A stretch of DNA of 64,000 nucleotides from Trichaptum fuscoviolaceum. Its lineage: Eukaryota > Basidiomycota > Agaricomycetes > Hymenochaetales > Trichaptaceae. Positions 32,197-44,900 of the stretch are shown here, piece by piece; position 1 is the stretch's first letter, and every line of letters begins with the position of its first letter. The stretch spans positions 2,638,941 through 2,702,940 of the forward strand of contig CAJSYZ010000011.1 of NCBI GenBank assembly GCA_910574455.1, read 5' to 3'. The position numbers and the translations under genes are program-made. Under the pieces are notes generated by a model. The model was not told the DNA's origin. It saw nothing but the letters and a program-made list of their open reading frames with translations, and did no database searches.

Positions 32197-35119
32197 TTAG
32201 AACGTTGGCATGAAGCGCAAGGAATCGGCAAATGTCTGTAGATATGTTTGCTCTTTCTGGCGGAGATCGGTAAGGCTTGGACGTGGAGCCCTAGTACTCC
32301 GAGTCCGAGTCGGAGTCGTGTCTGCATGATGAGCCGACGGGCCTGGCTCACTGACACTGGTAGCTTGAGGCTGTTGAGCCGACGGGCCTGGCTCACTGAC
32401 ACTGGTAGCTTGAGGCTGTTGAGCCGACGGGCCTGGCTCACTTGCTCTAGTAGCGTGACTATCGCGGCTCGTTGGTATATCCTTTCCCTTTCCCTTGACA
32501 CCAGACATGCCCTCGCCCTCAGTTCGCGGTACATTCTTGTTCTCTCTTCCGTCACGACGTAATGCTTCTACAAACGCATCTCCAACTTGATCATTCGGAT
32601 GCAGCGTTGCGGCCTCGGAAAGCGCAGTGTGAAACTTTGACAAAATGCCAAATTCAAACAACGAGCGTTTCTCCACATTCAACTCCCGATAAAGCTGCAA
32701 ACCGAAAAGCTGGGAAGACAAATCTTTCTGCTCGGCCGCTACTATGTCGAAGATCTCGGGATCCAAACCTTGACGATCGATCTCCCTGCCGTATAATTCT
32801 TTGCGCCTCATTAACTTAGCCATAGCAATGATCTGTGCCTTGCGCTCTGCAGGTATATCGAAGCCCAACCTATCTGAAGCACGATTGAAGAGTGCGAGGT
32901 ACGTTTGTAGGTCGATTGGTTTCGCTCGATCGTGTAGCAGTCGGTTTAAGTGTGATCGGAGGGGCTCTTCCTCTTTGGCGACTTCCTCGGCAACTCCAAG
33001 CAATATGAGCATAATCGCGTTGTACAGGTAGCTTGATCTCTCGCGATGTTCATCACGTCGCCCTCTCAGGCGTATGAGGAGTTTGGCCAATTCACAGTCC
33101 CGCGTGAACTCAGATCCTTCCAACAATCCAAGCGGAGTCTCATCATCCAGATCTTTGTAGTACTGGTGCTCCATACGTTGCAAATAGTCCATGTCTTTTG
33201 CGTCTTGCTTTTGGGAAAGTCCTTTGAAGACGGTATGGGCATGATTTTGCAGTTCGTCAAGGACCTTACGAATCTCTGATGGTTCGTTGAGTGGCCTGTT
33301 GAGTGGCCTAAAGACCAACTTGTCATCAGTCTCAGGCTTCGAGTCGGTGTCCTTCTTCTTCTTCTTCTTCTTACGTTCGGCTGCAGGCACATACTCGTCC
33401 ATCGTATGCAAGCGCAATGGGATGTCCTCTGGGCCATCATAATCCACGTCTAGCATGGCCCTGAATCCTCCTTCGTCGCTCAAGACTTTGAATGCGACAT
33501 TACTATCATCTCCATCTTCGACCCCCAAGTTCGATTCGAATGTGTGAGCAAGAGCGTCAAGGATAACCCTCTTCTCCGATCCGGTTGAATTGTCGGTTGC
33601 CACAGACAAGGGACCATTCCCCCCAATTTTGATATATAGGTCGTCGCCCTTCTTTGCCTTAGAGAGATCACTTCCCTTTCCCTCTTTTAACTGCTCCCTA
33701 ATCCCTGCCTCCATGAACATGACGTGATGTTTGAGGATAAGGTACATAAGGTAATGGAACTCAAGAGTCCCATGCAACCGTGCCACGAAAAAAACGAAAA
33801 ATTCCATCGTAGTCTTGTGTCGGTATGTCGTCCGGCAAAAGATCGTAGTTCTTGTGCAACATGGCACTTTCTCTTCTCTTCTTCAAATCCGCCACCTTAG
33901 CGGGATCGTCGATGAGGTCCTCCATTAGCAAAATGCCGTCCGTCTTGAACAGTATATATAGTTTCTTGACATTAGCAAGGAGCCCAATAGTACTTAGGCC
34001 CGCGTCGGGAGCGATGTTTTTTGATACGGCACTTTCAAGCCTGAAAGACGCGGTATACGGAAACGAGTATCTGAAACCATGCTGAAGAGTATCTGCAGCG
34101 TCCTCTCTGTCGGTACGCATACCAACGGCAAGAGCGAGGTGCTCAATCTGTGTGGTGAATTGTGTAAGAAAATGGCACACAGCGATACCATTCACACTTA
34201 CATCTGCCAAGGCCGCCGAAGACAGAGAGAAAAAGTTGGAAAGACGAAGGAAGAGTCGGAGATTGTGGGCATTGGCTCTCTCGCATTGCCACATTGCCTC
34301 ACGAAACTGTGTTTGAATATTGTCGATCATTGAACTGAGACTGGATTTTGCCTTCTCCCTCTCGTCTAAGAGCTCGCGTTTCAAATTGTTTATGTCCGCC
34401 ATTACACCTTCTGCTATAGCTTGGGTTGAAACCGCGAGCTGCAAGTCCTTTTTAGAGGCACTGTCCTTTTCCAAATTCTTGTATACAGCGTCAGCAACGG
34501 TGGTAATATGGATGTTCATGGCGCCCAATTGCGCCTCAACAGCTTTAACACGACCCTCCGTTGCCGCCCTGTGCTTCCTCACGTCTGCCTCCAGCACATC
34601 AATTGCACTCGACCTGTAAGGCTCCGACGCCCTACGCGCAGCCATCGCTCTACGTTCCTTCTCAGATGGAAGGGTTCCGCCTGTGCCTTTGACTGTCTGT
34701 ATTGTAGCTTCGGTGGCGAAATTGTGATCGAAGGTGGCAATCGTGCTTCGTCCTTTCTCTACGCGGTCGCTGTGCTCCGTTTTGCCTTCTGCAGCTGACG
34801 AAAGGGCATCCGTTATATTCTGCCTGTAGGTCCATATGTCTTTACGCCATGTCTCCATGGTTGGCATTGGAACGGAACTTGAAACTGGCACTGGCAGTGT
34901 TGTGTGGGCACTGGCAGCAGGAGACTCTGAGTCGGACGGTGGCAGTAGTAGTGAGACCTTGAGAAACACCTCATTAGTACTAATTGTTCCATCATGACTC
35001 GGATACTGTTTGAAATCACGGACCTTAGAATTGCCGGTATCGTGCCATTCACTACTGAGATCCCGGATAACCTGAGCAGCGCCGCCGTCCGGGAGTCGCC
35101 GGTGGAGTAGAGCTATCAT
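32197..35119 (-). CDS. Long helical protein, frame-broken at a homopolymer
   Basis: Two long frames on the minus strand. The first (35119 to about 33800) has a low-complexity Ser/Pro segment, then METWRKDIWTYRQNITDALS, coiled-coil stretches (AVEAQLGAMNIHITTVADAV, NNLKRELLDEREKAKSSLSS), IEHLALAVGM, FRYSFPYTASFRLES and NYDLLPDDIPTQDYDGIFRF. The second (to the stop at 32197) continues with FVARLHGTLEFHYLMYLIL, a KKKKKK run and helical segments. The N-terminal parts of the chain resemble the gene at 61876-64000 closely enough to call homology. Removing one base from a run of seven A (33788-33794, plus strand) would join the frames. Near the C-terminus are three 15-residue SEPGPSAQQPQATSV-type repeats. 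Function unknown. The true start could be 35119 or the methionine at 34860. Confidence 0.55.
32331..32445 (-). repeat. 45-base coding tandem repeat
   Basis: Units start at 32331, 32376 and 32421 (GAGCCGACGGGCCTGGCTCA). They encode SEPGPSAQQPQATSV-like repeats, and the third unit is incomplete. Confidence 0.85.
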
Positions 35120-36420
35120 TCAAGTGCAAGCAGTAGTACGGTGAATAATCATAAGCACTTTGTTCAAGTTGAAGTACAATAGCATACTACTGGTACGCAC
35201 TGTATGCAGTCGCAGCCTGGGTTACTATACTCGGTGCAGTCTTGTGCTCCAACTCGGAGCTACTAAAACTATCACTGGCAGCCTGAGGTTCCCCCGTGGC
35301 AGGCACACTGGCAGCTAGGTGAGCCTGAGGTATCCCTGACTCTGGCATATTTTGCTGGTTCCGCAACGAAAGTTCAACTAAACTTGAAAGTGACAGTGGT
35401 GGTAAGGGGAGACGCAAGCGGGCGGGGCACAGGGGTTACTACTGTACTACTACTGCCAGTGCTACGTAGTACTTCCGAGCTAAAGGACCCCTGATCATGA
35501 AACTATTGATAGCCTGCCAGTGCCAGTGAGCCTGAGTCACGGCGGTGGGAGTAAGTACTACGTAGTAGTAGTTGCTAGTACGGCTTTAGCTACTACTTTC
35601 AAGTTGTACTGGTAGTAGTAGTAAGTAAAGGCCCCCGGCAACTCAGGCTTAGTACTACTACTAGTAGTAGTACTAGTAGTAGTAAACGAACGATGAAGCA
35701 GTTCAAGTATGTACAACTTGAAGTTGCGGGCCTGGGGCCGGACTCGGACTTGCCGGACTCCGAGTCGGAGGAGCTTCAACTTGAACTTGAAGTTTACTAC
35801 TACTCACTAGTACTAGTAGTAATCGCACTGCCAGTGGCAGCAGCAGGATCCGCCCATCACTGGCAGGGATCTACTACCGTACCTCTGTCAGTACTATCCA
35901 CCGCCGGAAAAGACAACTTGAAGTTGAGTACTACTGGGGATTAAAATTCCGACTTGTTCGCGGCTTATTATAAACTGATCTGAATACTATTACTATATTG
36001 AAGGATACTACAGTAATAGCCTGAGTACTCTATAGTACTACTAGTGCTAGTGGTAGTAGTAGCCGGGGTCTGATGATGATGCCTGCCAGTGCCGTGACTG
36101 CCAGCCTGAGTGCCAGTGGCTTCTGAGCGGGTAGTATTACAGTTTGAACTCAAGTTATGATCATAGATTTACCCGCTGCACTTGAAACTTTGATCAAGCC
36201 AGTGAGTGCAGCGGAGTTTGTGAACCCAGGTCACTGGCCACTGCACTCACTGGCAGCCGACTCCGAGTCGGAGACACCACTGGCAGTGCCACGCTGCCAC
36301 TGGCAGTGGCAGCCGTGACTCAGGGGTACTACTGCCAACGGCACCGTGACGCCGCCGGTGACTGCCAGCCAGCGTCACGGTTCAAGTTGCTACTACTAGT
36401 AGTAGTGTGGACGCGCCTGC
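35120..36420. repeat. Hexamer-saturated intergenic block between helical gene and module B
   Basis: Almost continuous runs of the dispersed words and their inverted forms: TACTACTAGTAGTA, CTGCCAGTGGCA, TTCAAGTTGAA, ACTCCGAGTCGGA and CAGCCTGAGTG. Clear blocks lie at 35160-35340, 35450-35900 and 36020-36410. No gene. It ends where the module terminus CACATCAGG begins at 36421. Confidence 0.8.
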
Positions 36421-36850
36421 CACATCAGGCTGCATCAGGGAATCTCTTCTTTTTCACTTAAGGTTACTTAAACGGTCTGAAATTTACTGAAGCCCTGGGA
36501 AGTGAAATTCTACTGATTTACTGATTTCAGGCATGTGGTTTCATTATTCAGGAAGGGGTCTGCTGAAATCAGTGCCGTCAACTTAAATCAGTGCTTCAGG
36601 TATTCAGCATTCAGCATTCAAGCATATCAGAAGTTTTTTTCTGGCATTCAAATTGCAGTGCTCAAGTGTATAAGTTTGTAAGGGGTTCAAGTAGTTCATT
36701 CCATAAGTAATTCATCATTTAATCATATAAGCAGACTTTTTTGTCTGTCGGTTTGCAGTACTCAAGCGTGTAAGTGCGTAAGAGGTTCCAGAATTACTTC
36801 ATTTCCACAAGTAATTTAAGACAATAAGTAGAAATCAGTGCATCAGTGTC
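36421..36850. repeat. Terminal and subterminal repeats of copy B
   Basis: Same class of words as in A and C (CTTAAATCAGTG, CAGTGCTCAAGTGTATAAG, GTGCGTAAGAGG, TTCAGGCAT), but diverged in order and spacing. Confidence 0.6.
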
Positions 36851-37032
36851 CCTCAGTAGCTACACCATGGCATCCTGAACCAGATTGTATTTTGCCACTT
36901 CTACCTCGCTGGGAGGCTGTTCCTCGGCAAATTCAGAGAACGAATGCCACTGCAAGTTGGTGGTAGTAAGAGCTTGAATACAGTGGCGGGGTGATGGGTC
37001 AAAGCCGAAGCTCACCAGAGATCGACCTGCTC

Positions 37033-40000
37033 TTAAAAGTCTGCGCCATCCGTAGCCGAATCCCATAATGAACCCTCGTCCTCCTCGCGATCGCCTTCCC
37101 CGTCCTCTCTGCCTGCGTCATTCTCCTCGCCCTCAAAACCTCCACTGCGTCCATAACCCACGCTGAAATGCTCGTCCGCATCCTTGTTCTCATCCTGATC
37201 CTGATCCTTGTCCTCCTCCTGATCCTTGTCCTCGACCTCGTCTCCCTCGCCAAGCACACTCTCGTCCTCCATATCGTCTTCCCTATCCTTGAAATCCTCG
37301 ACTTCTTTGCTGTCATTATCCTTATCCTCCTTGCACTTACTACTTCTAGTAGCGCCCTCGCCATATGTATACTCGCCGCTCGCATCCGCGTCTCCAACGT
37401 CAAGATACAGGGAGAAATCCCTGCCAGTGACACCCGATCCAACAAGTTCGGTGTTCTTTCCCGCACTAAAATCTTCAATGGAATTGTAAGCTGCTAGGCG
37501 GGATCGGACCTTCTCCCAGTTTGATTCAGTAAAAAACGAGGAATTCGACAATAAGTTAACATAGTCGTCCGTATGAGGCTGCCACAGAGCACTGGTGAAG
37601 TACCACTCAGCGCCACCAAACTCTTCTTTGATCTTTTGCAACCGGGCCACCTGCTTGTCGATTGCAACCTTGACCTGTTCATGAGAAGTTCAGCGATAAA
37701 GCCACTATAAGAACTGAAGTAGATAGATACCGCGGTTGCCGCAAGAGCGAGGGCACCGATAGGCTTTCCTATTGTGTTTTTGTCCAGTACTTTATGCCGA
37801 CCCAGGGCCAAGACTAGGTGTACGGACAACACTGAGATTACAAGATCAGAGCAGAACAACCCTTGCTTCTGTACTTTCAGAGTCAATGCAGGGACACGAA
37901 GGGAGACATGGGGCAAATTTACACATACCTTATCCATACTATGCCAGCATTCCCAGAGGAATGGTTCAGCTTTCTTCTTGTCGACCATCGTCTGCAACAT
38001 CTTCACAATTTCTTCGGTCTCCACTGACTTAGAACGCTCGTTGCCGATGAAACTCGAAATTGATTGTTTGGCTTTCTCGAACAACTTCTTGCGCCAACTA
38101 TCAGAGCATCTCTGGGCTGCCTACAGGGCAGATCATACTTGATTCAAAATGGCCGATGTAAGACAATAAGGGATGACTCAACTAAAGAACAGATGTCGGC
38201 CAATTGCGTGTCGTAACTAAGTTCGACAGAATCAAACACCTTCCCCCACAAGGTTCCGATGGACTTATTGTCCGGGTTTTGCCATGGAGTTGTGGACTTT
38301 CCAACTGCGCGATAAAGCGAAGGCAGAAGAATGTGAGTCCAGCCTGCCTGAGTTCCGGGAGGGAGACACTGATTCGTTGCCCTTTTTTTGCCGGGAACGC
38401 GGGATCCCTCCCTTCCGATACTATTTCTATCCTTGTCCTCAAGCCCTACAGATGTCTGCATTTCTGCAAGTTAGTGGATGTATATCATAGACATGATTTG
38501 ATTAACGCACAGAGCTAGTAGTCCGAGAGACTTTGCGATGACCAAGATGAGCCTTGGTTGCGAGCACTTCGGGTTCAGGACTGATGGATACTGTCGTCAT
38601 CGCAGGTGATTGTGCTCGTGGTGTTAGCGACACCTCACAACCACTTGCCTGTTAAAGGAGCCATGAATTAGTACACGAATCAATTGCAGCAATTAGCTCA
38701 CACTTGCAATATGTTGCGCATGAGCCGCCAGAGACCTCTTCAAATTGCGAATAGAAGTCGTAGATTTTATCTGTAGCAATTAGAGGAATTGTTACCAAGG
38801 AAAGCTCGAAGAGAATCAAATACCAGTAAATCAGCCTGAGAATGACTGTCTTGCAGTTTACTCTTGTTACTAGTAGTAGGATTCAAATCCTAGTCGCTAA
38901 ATCAGAAAATGATATGAAATGGAGATTAGATAGGATTAACACTAACTGTCGAGGCAACCTGTGATGCCGGCTTCTTCGTATACATGTTCATGCTAGCCTG
39001 TTTTAGATAGTAAGGAAGTGATTTGAATATTGGGTGAAAATGCAAGAATTACCACGGCATGCGAGTTAGAGTCCGGCGGTGACTTCCTCTTCTTATTATT
39101 CGCGATCATGCTGTCCTACAATAAGCAAAGCTTAGTAGACGACCAGATCCTTGCCAAAGAAAGGGGTGCAGAAAGTTGTCCTATTGAGTGTCGATGCCTA
39201 CACATACCTGCATCTGCAGATACAACGCCGGCGATTGCTCTCTATGTCCATCGACAGTAATACCCTCCTGACGAGATGACAGGTGAGTAGTGAGGGGGTA
39301 AAAGCAGAATAAACTTACCGTTACATCAAGCTGGGAGTTGGCGATTCTCTGCATTTTCGCGCCCTATTCAGAGTACGGTTTGGTAAGTAATGAAGGAAAG
39401 ATATGTCGACGCCGAAGGCCACAAGAAAGTCCGGCACCAGATCCATGCTTTGATGTGAAACACTCACCTGAACGGCCGATTGTCTCCTGATATTCTTCTT
39501 CTCCAGAGCACAAAGAAGGAAGGATAAGTAGCGCGAACGAAGCAAGACATTATGATGCCACTTACCAACGTTGTATGAGCCTGCAACTCGGAGAGAGTGT
39601 CGCGGGATAGCTTCCTTTTCTTCGATTTATTGCTGGCACCATCCTGTTACAATACAGAAACATTGTTATTTAGCCATTGTTGTGCACGAGAGTCGGCCGA
39701 TGCATAGTCGCTGTGAATCGAATGATTTCTTTGAACTTTAAGCGGCACTCACATTGGCTTGGGGCGGTATTGTAAGTCTCCTCGCGTCCTTACAAAACGC
39801 ACAATCAAAATATTAAGATTTCATCTGCCAATCTAGTAAATGCTTTAACCAACTCACATTATCAGTGTCGGAGTCAACAATATGTGCCGTCTGTCGCTCG
39901 CTCGCTAAGTTATTCTTTACGCCTTGAAAACTCGTGAGGGTTACTGTCTCTCCTTCATCCTCCCAAGGACTAAAGTTTGCATCGTCTTGCACCGAGGTGG

Positions 40001-41411
40001 GGAGCCTAATTTTTTCTTGCGTCAGCCAGGCTCACAACTTGTGACAAATATAAGGATGTGAGCGTTATAAGTGAAGAAGCTGCAACGTTTGGGTTCCGGA
40101 GCATGATGATCTTGAAGAAGTGTGGCACGGCACCCGGGCCGCCACGGTCACTGCCAGCCAGTAGTACTAGTAGTGCCAGTGGCACTGCACGCGTGGCACG
40201 CTCAGGCTGCCACTGGCAGTGGCGGGCGCATTCACTGGCAAATTTGTAAGTAGTACTCAGGCTACTAGTAGTACTAGTACAATGATAAGCTTCAAGTAGC
40301 TGAGTTTAAATCAAGCTTCACACTCACTATCAACTTGAATTTGTTTGAACTTGAAACTGATCTTTCGTACTACGATGCCAACGGTTGACTAGTACGACTT
40401 CAGACTCACGAGTCAATATCTTCTACTATCTTCCCTGCGATCTCAGGATTTCTGCCCTCTCCGCCGAAGAAAGTGGATCCATCTGTGTTGCGAAGTGCCC
40501 TGACAGGTCGCTTTGTCTTTTCGTTCCGTTTCGACGTATTGGGCGAGTCTATCATGTCTGTTTCCTCACCAGAAAGACTGCTGTCCTGTCCTGCAAGCGT
40601 ACTATGATAGCCAGTGCTTCCTATGATACGACTTGAAGCCTTTGCGCCCTGCACGCGAGTACGGAAAGGAAGTGCACCTCTGTTGTCCTTTTTCCTCGCC
40701 TTTTTTGCGCTCTCTCTATTTGGTCCATCGGAATTGGCTGCATCATAACGTGAGTCAATATGTTCATCTTTCGAAACCTAAAGTCGTAAAGGTAATGCAA
40801 CTTACGAACATAAAAGTTTGCGTTGCCTTCAGCTTCACAAAAGCTGCCTTTTTCCTCGTTCGTTGAACCTGCAATGCCAATATCTCGTAACTCGACTGTC
40901 GATGTCTTGAAGATAAGGACTCACTAGCTTCAGGAGTGTCTTTCGGTTTTTTTAGCCCTCGTTTGTCAGTGCCAGCCAGCTTAGGTGCAGTTGAGCCCAT
41001 CTGGGTGCGAGTGTCAAGAGCCTTCGACAATTTTTTCTCAAGCTCCATCGTCTCCAGTATTGCTGTTTCCTGTTGCTCTGCTGCAGCTCTCTTTTTGCGT
41101 ACCTTCTCAGATGCCTCTTGATCTTTTGCTGCCCGTTTCCGTTCCGCATCGAGTTTTCTCTTCTCTCTCGCATCCGCGGCTTGTTGAGCCGCAGCTTCGC
41201 GCAGAGCTGCCCGTTCTTCCTTCTGTTTTCCCTTCTCCTCCTTTTCCCTCAATGCCTCACCACGCTTTGAGGCCTGCTCTTCTCTCCTTCTCTCCTTCTC
41301 TTCTTTCTCCCTCAATACCTCCTCTTTCGTTCGACGTGTTCTGAGTTTATTGACTATGGCTCCCGGGTGCTGATCGCTATTCTTAGCCCGCGTCTGTCTT
41401 CGAGTTGACAT
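37033..41411 (-). CDS. Accessory coiled-coil/DUF6532-like protein, copy B
   Basis: Start MSTRRQTRAKNSDQHPGAIV at 41411. The first exon is the same charged coiled coil as in copy A. Later exons give GWTHILLPSLYRAVGKSTTP (38144-38461), DSWRKKLFEKAKQSISSFIG (about 38000-38110), KPIGALALAATAVSIYF (about 37730-37850) and GGAEWYFTSALWQPHTDDY (37494-37650). The acidic tail ends at 37033 with DSATDGADF. Its order and domain plan match A and C despite many substitutions, which suggests selection on the protein. Many internal exon boundaries remain inferred. Function unknown; see copy A. Confidence 0.6.
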
Positions 41412-41998
41412 TCTTGTGCAGTGTTTCAAGTCGAGGCACGCTGACAGGTGCTATGGGTTTTGATGGTGAATCGAGTCAAAGGTGCAAGTTGAAGTTGAAG
41501 TTGGAGGTGAGGGCGCCTATTCAAGGAAAATTTACGCCCACTTCAACTTGTCGCACTGCCAGTGCAGTGCCACTGCTGGCACTGCCAGTGGCAGCCTGCC
41601 TGAGCCTGAGCCTGAGTGACTCTGAGTCATGATTGGCAGTCTTCAAGTTAGGCTGACTCGGAATGAGCCTGACTCAGACTCGGACTCGGACACTCGGATA
41701 CTCAGGCTAGCTCTATTACTACTAGTACTATCACAGTTCTACTGGTACTACTACTAGTAGTACTCAGGCTCAGGCTGGCGGTGGTGCCACTGAGTCACTG
41801 GCAGGCTGTGGCAACTCAGGCTACCGGTATTACTACTAACTTCAAGTTGTTACGCGGGCGTCACCACTGAGCGTGCCATTCAGCTTTAAACCCAACTTCA
41901 AGTTAGTATTTGCGCTCGTTCCTACTTCAAGCTCAACTTGTTGTCAGCACTGCCGGCCGCCTCACGTACAATAGGCTCTGTTCAAGTTACTGGAACTA
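41412..41998. promoter_or_regulatory. Divergent promoter region, copy B, expanded by hexamers
   Basis: 587 bases against about 270 in copy A. The extra length is mostly runs of CAGGCT, CGGACT, GCCAGT, TACTAG and TTCAAG words (41540-41900). Regulatory role inferred from position. Confidence 0.45.
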
Positions 41999-44900
41999 AT
42001 GCCGGTAACTCGGCGAAGGCCCAAACCCGTTCATCTTACAGATATTTTCCCCCCGACTATTCGATGCACCTTCTCCTGCTGCAGCAGGAGGTTCAAGAAT
42101 CAATCCGCAAGAACAAGACATGAATATTCAGCTCACCCGTCATCATTTGCAATAAGACCTGCTTCTTGTGGTTACGACTCGGATTCCTCACCCAATGAAC
42201 CCGCCCGACCTCCGACACCTCAACCTCTTCCCGGCTCTCCTGAACTTCCAACAGATTTGGAGGGCCAACATGAAGATGAAAGCGGCTGCAACTCTTCAAG
42301 TTACGACTGCGACATTTCTATACTCACACAGGATATCTCAATGCTCAGCATAGGCCGAGACGAGCTGCTTCAAGATTTAGACGGTCCTGATTACCTGTCC
42401 CATGCTGTCACTGGCAATGACGAACTTGAAGACCAAGACCTATCTTCTGCTGATTCGGATTCCGACATTGGAGATTATGAAGAGAACAATGATAACTTAA
42501 AAGTGTATCACAGATATTTAAATGGTGCGCGCTAAGTATGATCCCCGGTCTGCTGTAGCATTCTGACACCAAATATCGTGCAGCCACTCCATGCGATGAA
42601 GAAGGGAACTTCTTGGAAAAAGAAAAACCGCCCGTTTTACGGAACGAACCTGCGTCAAATGACTGGTTTCCCTATTCGTGCCGAGCAGATTTCGAGCTCG
42701 CAGATTTTCTCTATTGCGAAGAGCAAATGTCTGCTGGCAACATAACAAAGCTTCTCGGAATTATGAAGGCTTATCAACTAATTCAGTCCACGGAGAAACG
42801 CACAATCTGTTGAATTGGGCGCGACAGATCCCAACTTCGATGACTCAGATCTGGATACAGCTGGTACACTGCTCGATGGAGATGCACAAAATTTGTACAA
42901 GATCATTGACACTACAAAAGTCGGTGATGTATCTTGGAAATCCTTCAGTAACTTCTACACTAACAACAAGGGCCAAAAAGCGTCAAATGAGAACATCGAG
43001 TCATGGAAGAGGAAAGAATATGATGTATGGTATCGGGATCCTTTGGAAGTGATCCGAAATTTGGTGGATAATCCGGCTTTAGAAGGCGAATTTGACTTTG
43101 TCCCGTTTCGTGAATTTCAGCCAAAGGAGGACACCGATAATATCAATGACAAAGAACGAGTATTCAGAAATTACATGTCCGGAAATTTTGCTTGGGAACA
43201 GGCTGTAAGTCATGACTCATTAACTCGCACAAAAAATACTTATTATCCTTGATGTAGAATGAGATCTACGCAGAAGATAAAGCAGTCCATGGATCTATGT
43301 TCGTCCCAGTCATTTTAGGGAGCGATAAGACAACGGTTTCTGTTGGAACTGGCAATAATGAATACTATCCTTTGTATCTTTCGATTGGGAATGTATCAAA
43401 CAAGGCCCGGCGGTCCCAGAAACTGAATACAGTCCAGCTCATAGCATTTCTGGCAATACCAAAGAGTATGTGTTAATAGTGATCTATTCGATTGCCAGTG
43501 AGTTCTGATGCTTTGTAGCTGAGCGGCAATACGAAAAGTCAGATGACTTCCGGCGTTTTCGACATCAGATTTTTCATTCGTCTATATCGAGGATCTTAAA
43601 CTCGCTGAAAACCGCAATGATCATGAACACTCAGAAAACCATTCTCCGGTGCCCTGATGGTCACTTGCGTAGGTCAGTTTTCGGACTCGGCTCATATATA
43701 GCCGATTATCCGGAACAGGTCAGCCTTTGCGCCATATGCACTGGATGGTGCTGCAAGTAAGTAATACCGCCCTCAGGCTTTCCTGAAATCAAGCTCTGTT
43801 GCGATGACTTACTTTTGACATTATAGATGCACAGCGCCTCACAAGGACCTCGATAATCCGGAATTTGTATCAATTCCTCGAACAAAAGAGCTGCACGAAC
43901 GATTGATAGAACAGGTAGACGTCAACAACATGAATAAAGCAACAATTCGGAAAGAGTACGGATTCCACCAGGACATTGTGGTACGTGCTTCAAATTATTC
44001 ATTGGATGCGTATATTGCAACTGATACGTTGCTCCGTAGCCTTTCACCAATGACATTCCGCGCGCAGATATATGCGATCTCATATCTCCGGACCTGCTGC
44101 ACCAAATCATCAAAGGCGTCTTCAAGGATCATCTTGTCGAGTGGATATGTCAGAGCTTGACCACGTCAGAGCTGGACATTGTGGATAAAAGGTGCTGTTT
44201 TTTCACAAGTTGTTTAATGTGAATACCGTTGCTAATCTCCGCGTAGAATCAGAGTCGCTGCTCCTTTTCCTGGACTTCGCAGATTCCCCGAAGGCCGAGG
44301 CTTCAAGCAATGGACAGGCAATGATTCTAAGGCACTTATGAAAGTTTGTGACCTTTTTATCTTGTTCGAGGCAGTGGTTTGCTGATATTTGATGCAATTT
44401 GCTAAGGTGTACCTTCCGGCTATCGTGGGCATTGCGCACGATGATATGATTCGCGCATTGAGTGCATTTCTAGACTTTTGTTACCTTGTGCGTTGGTACA
44501 CGATTACAGCCTCAACTCTTGATCAAATCGAAGCCTCTTTGGATCACTTTCACCGTTATCGGCAAATATTCATAGCTAAGGGCATCCGGGATAACTTTTC
44601 ACTACCACGACAGCATGCTATGGTCCATTATCCAACATTGATCCCTCTGTTCGCTGCACCGAGTGGACTGTGCTCATCGATTACAGAGAATAAACATATT
44701 TATGCGGTCAAAGAAACATGGCGACGCTCGAACAGAAATGATCCCTTGGGCCAGATGATCACAGCAAATCAACGACTTAGTAAACTTATTGCATCGAGGT
44801 CAGACTTCAAACGGCGTGGAATGCTAGACGATACGCTATCTGAGGCTACGTGGAAAGTTTTGCGAGATGTTCTGCGGAAGAATATGTCAGAGCCGGAGGA

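Noticed and set aside
35450..36410. CRISPR-like or satellite array
   Set aside because: The words are six-base units in mixed order and orientation, without constant spacing or spacers; the genome is eukaryotic.
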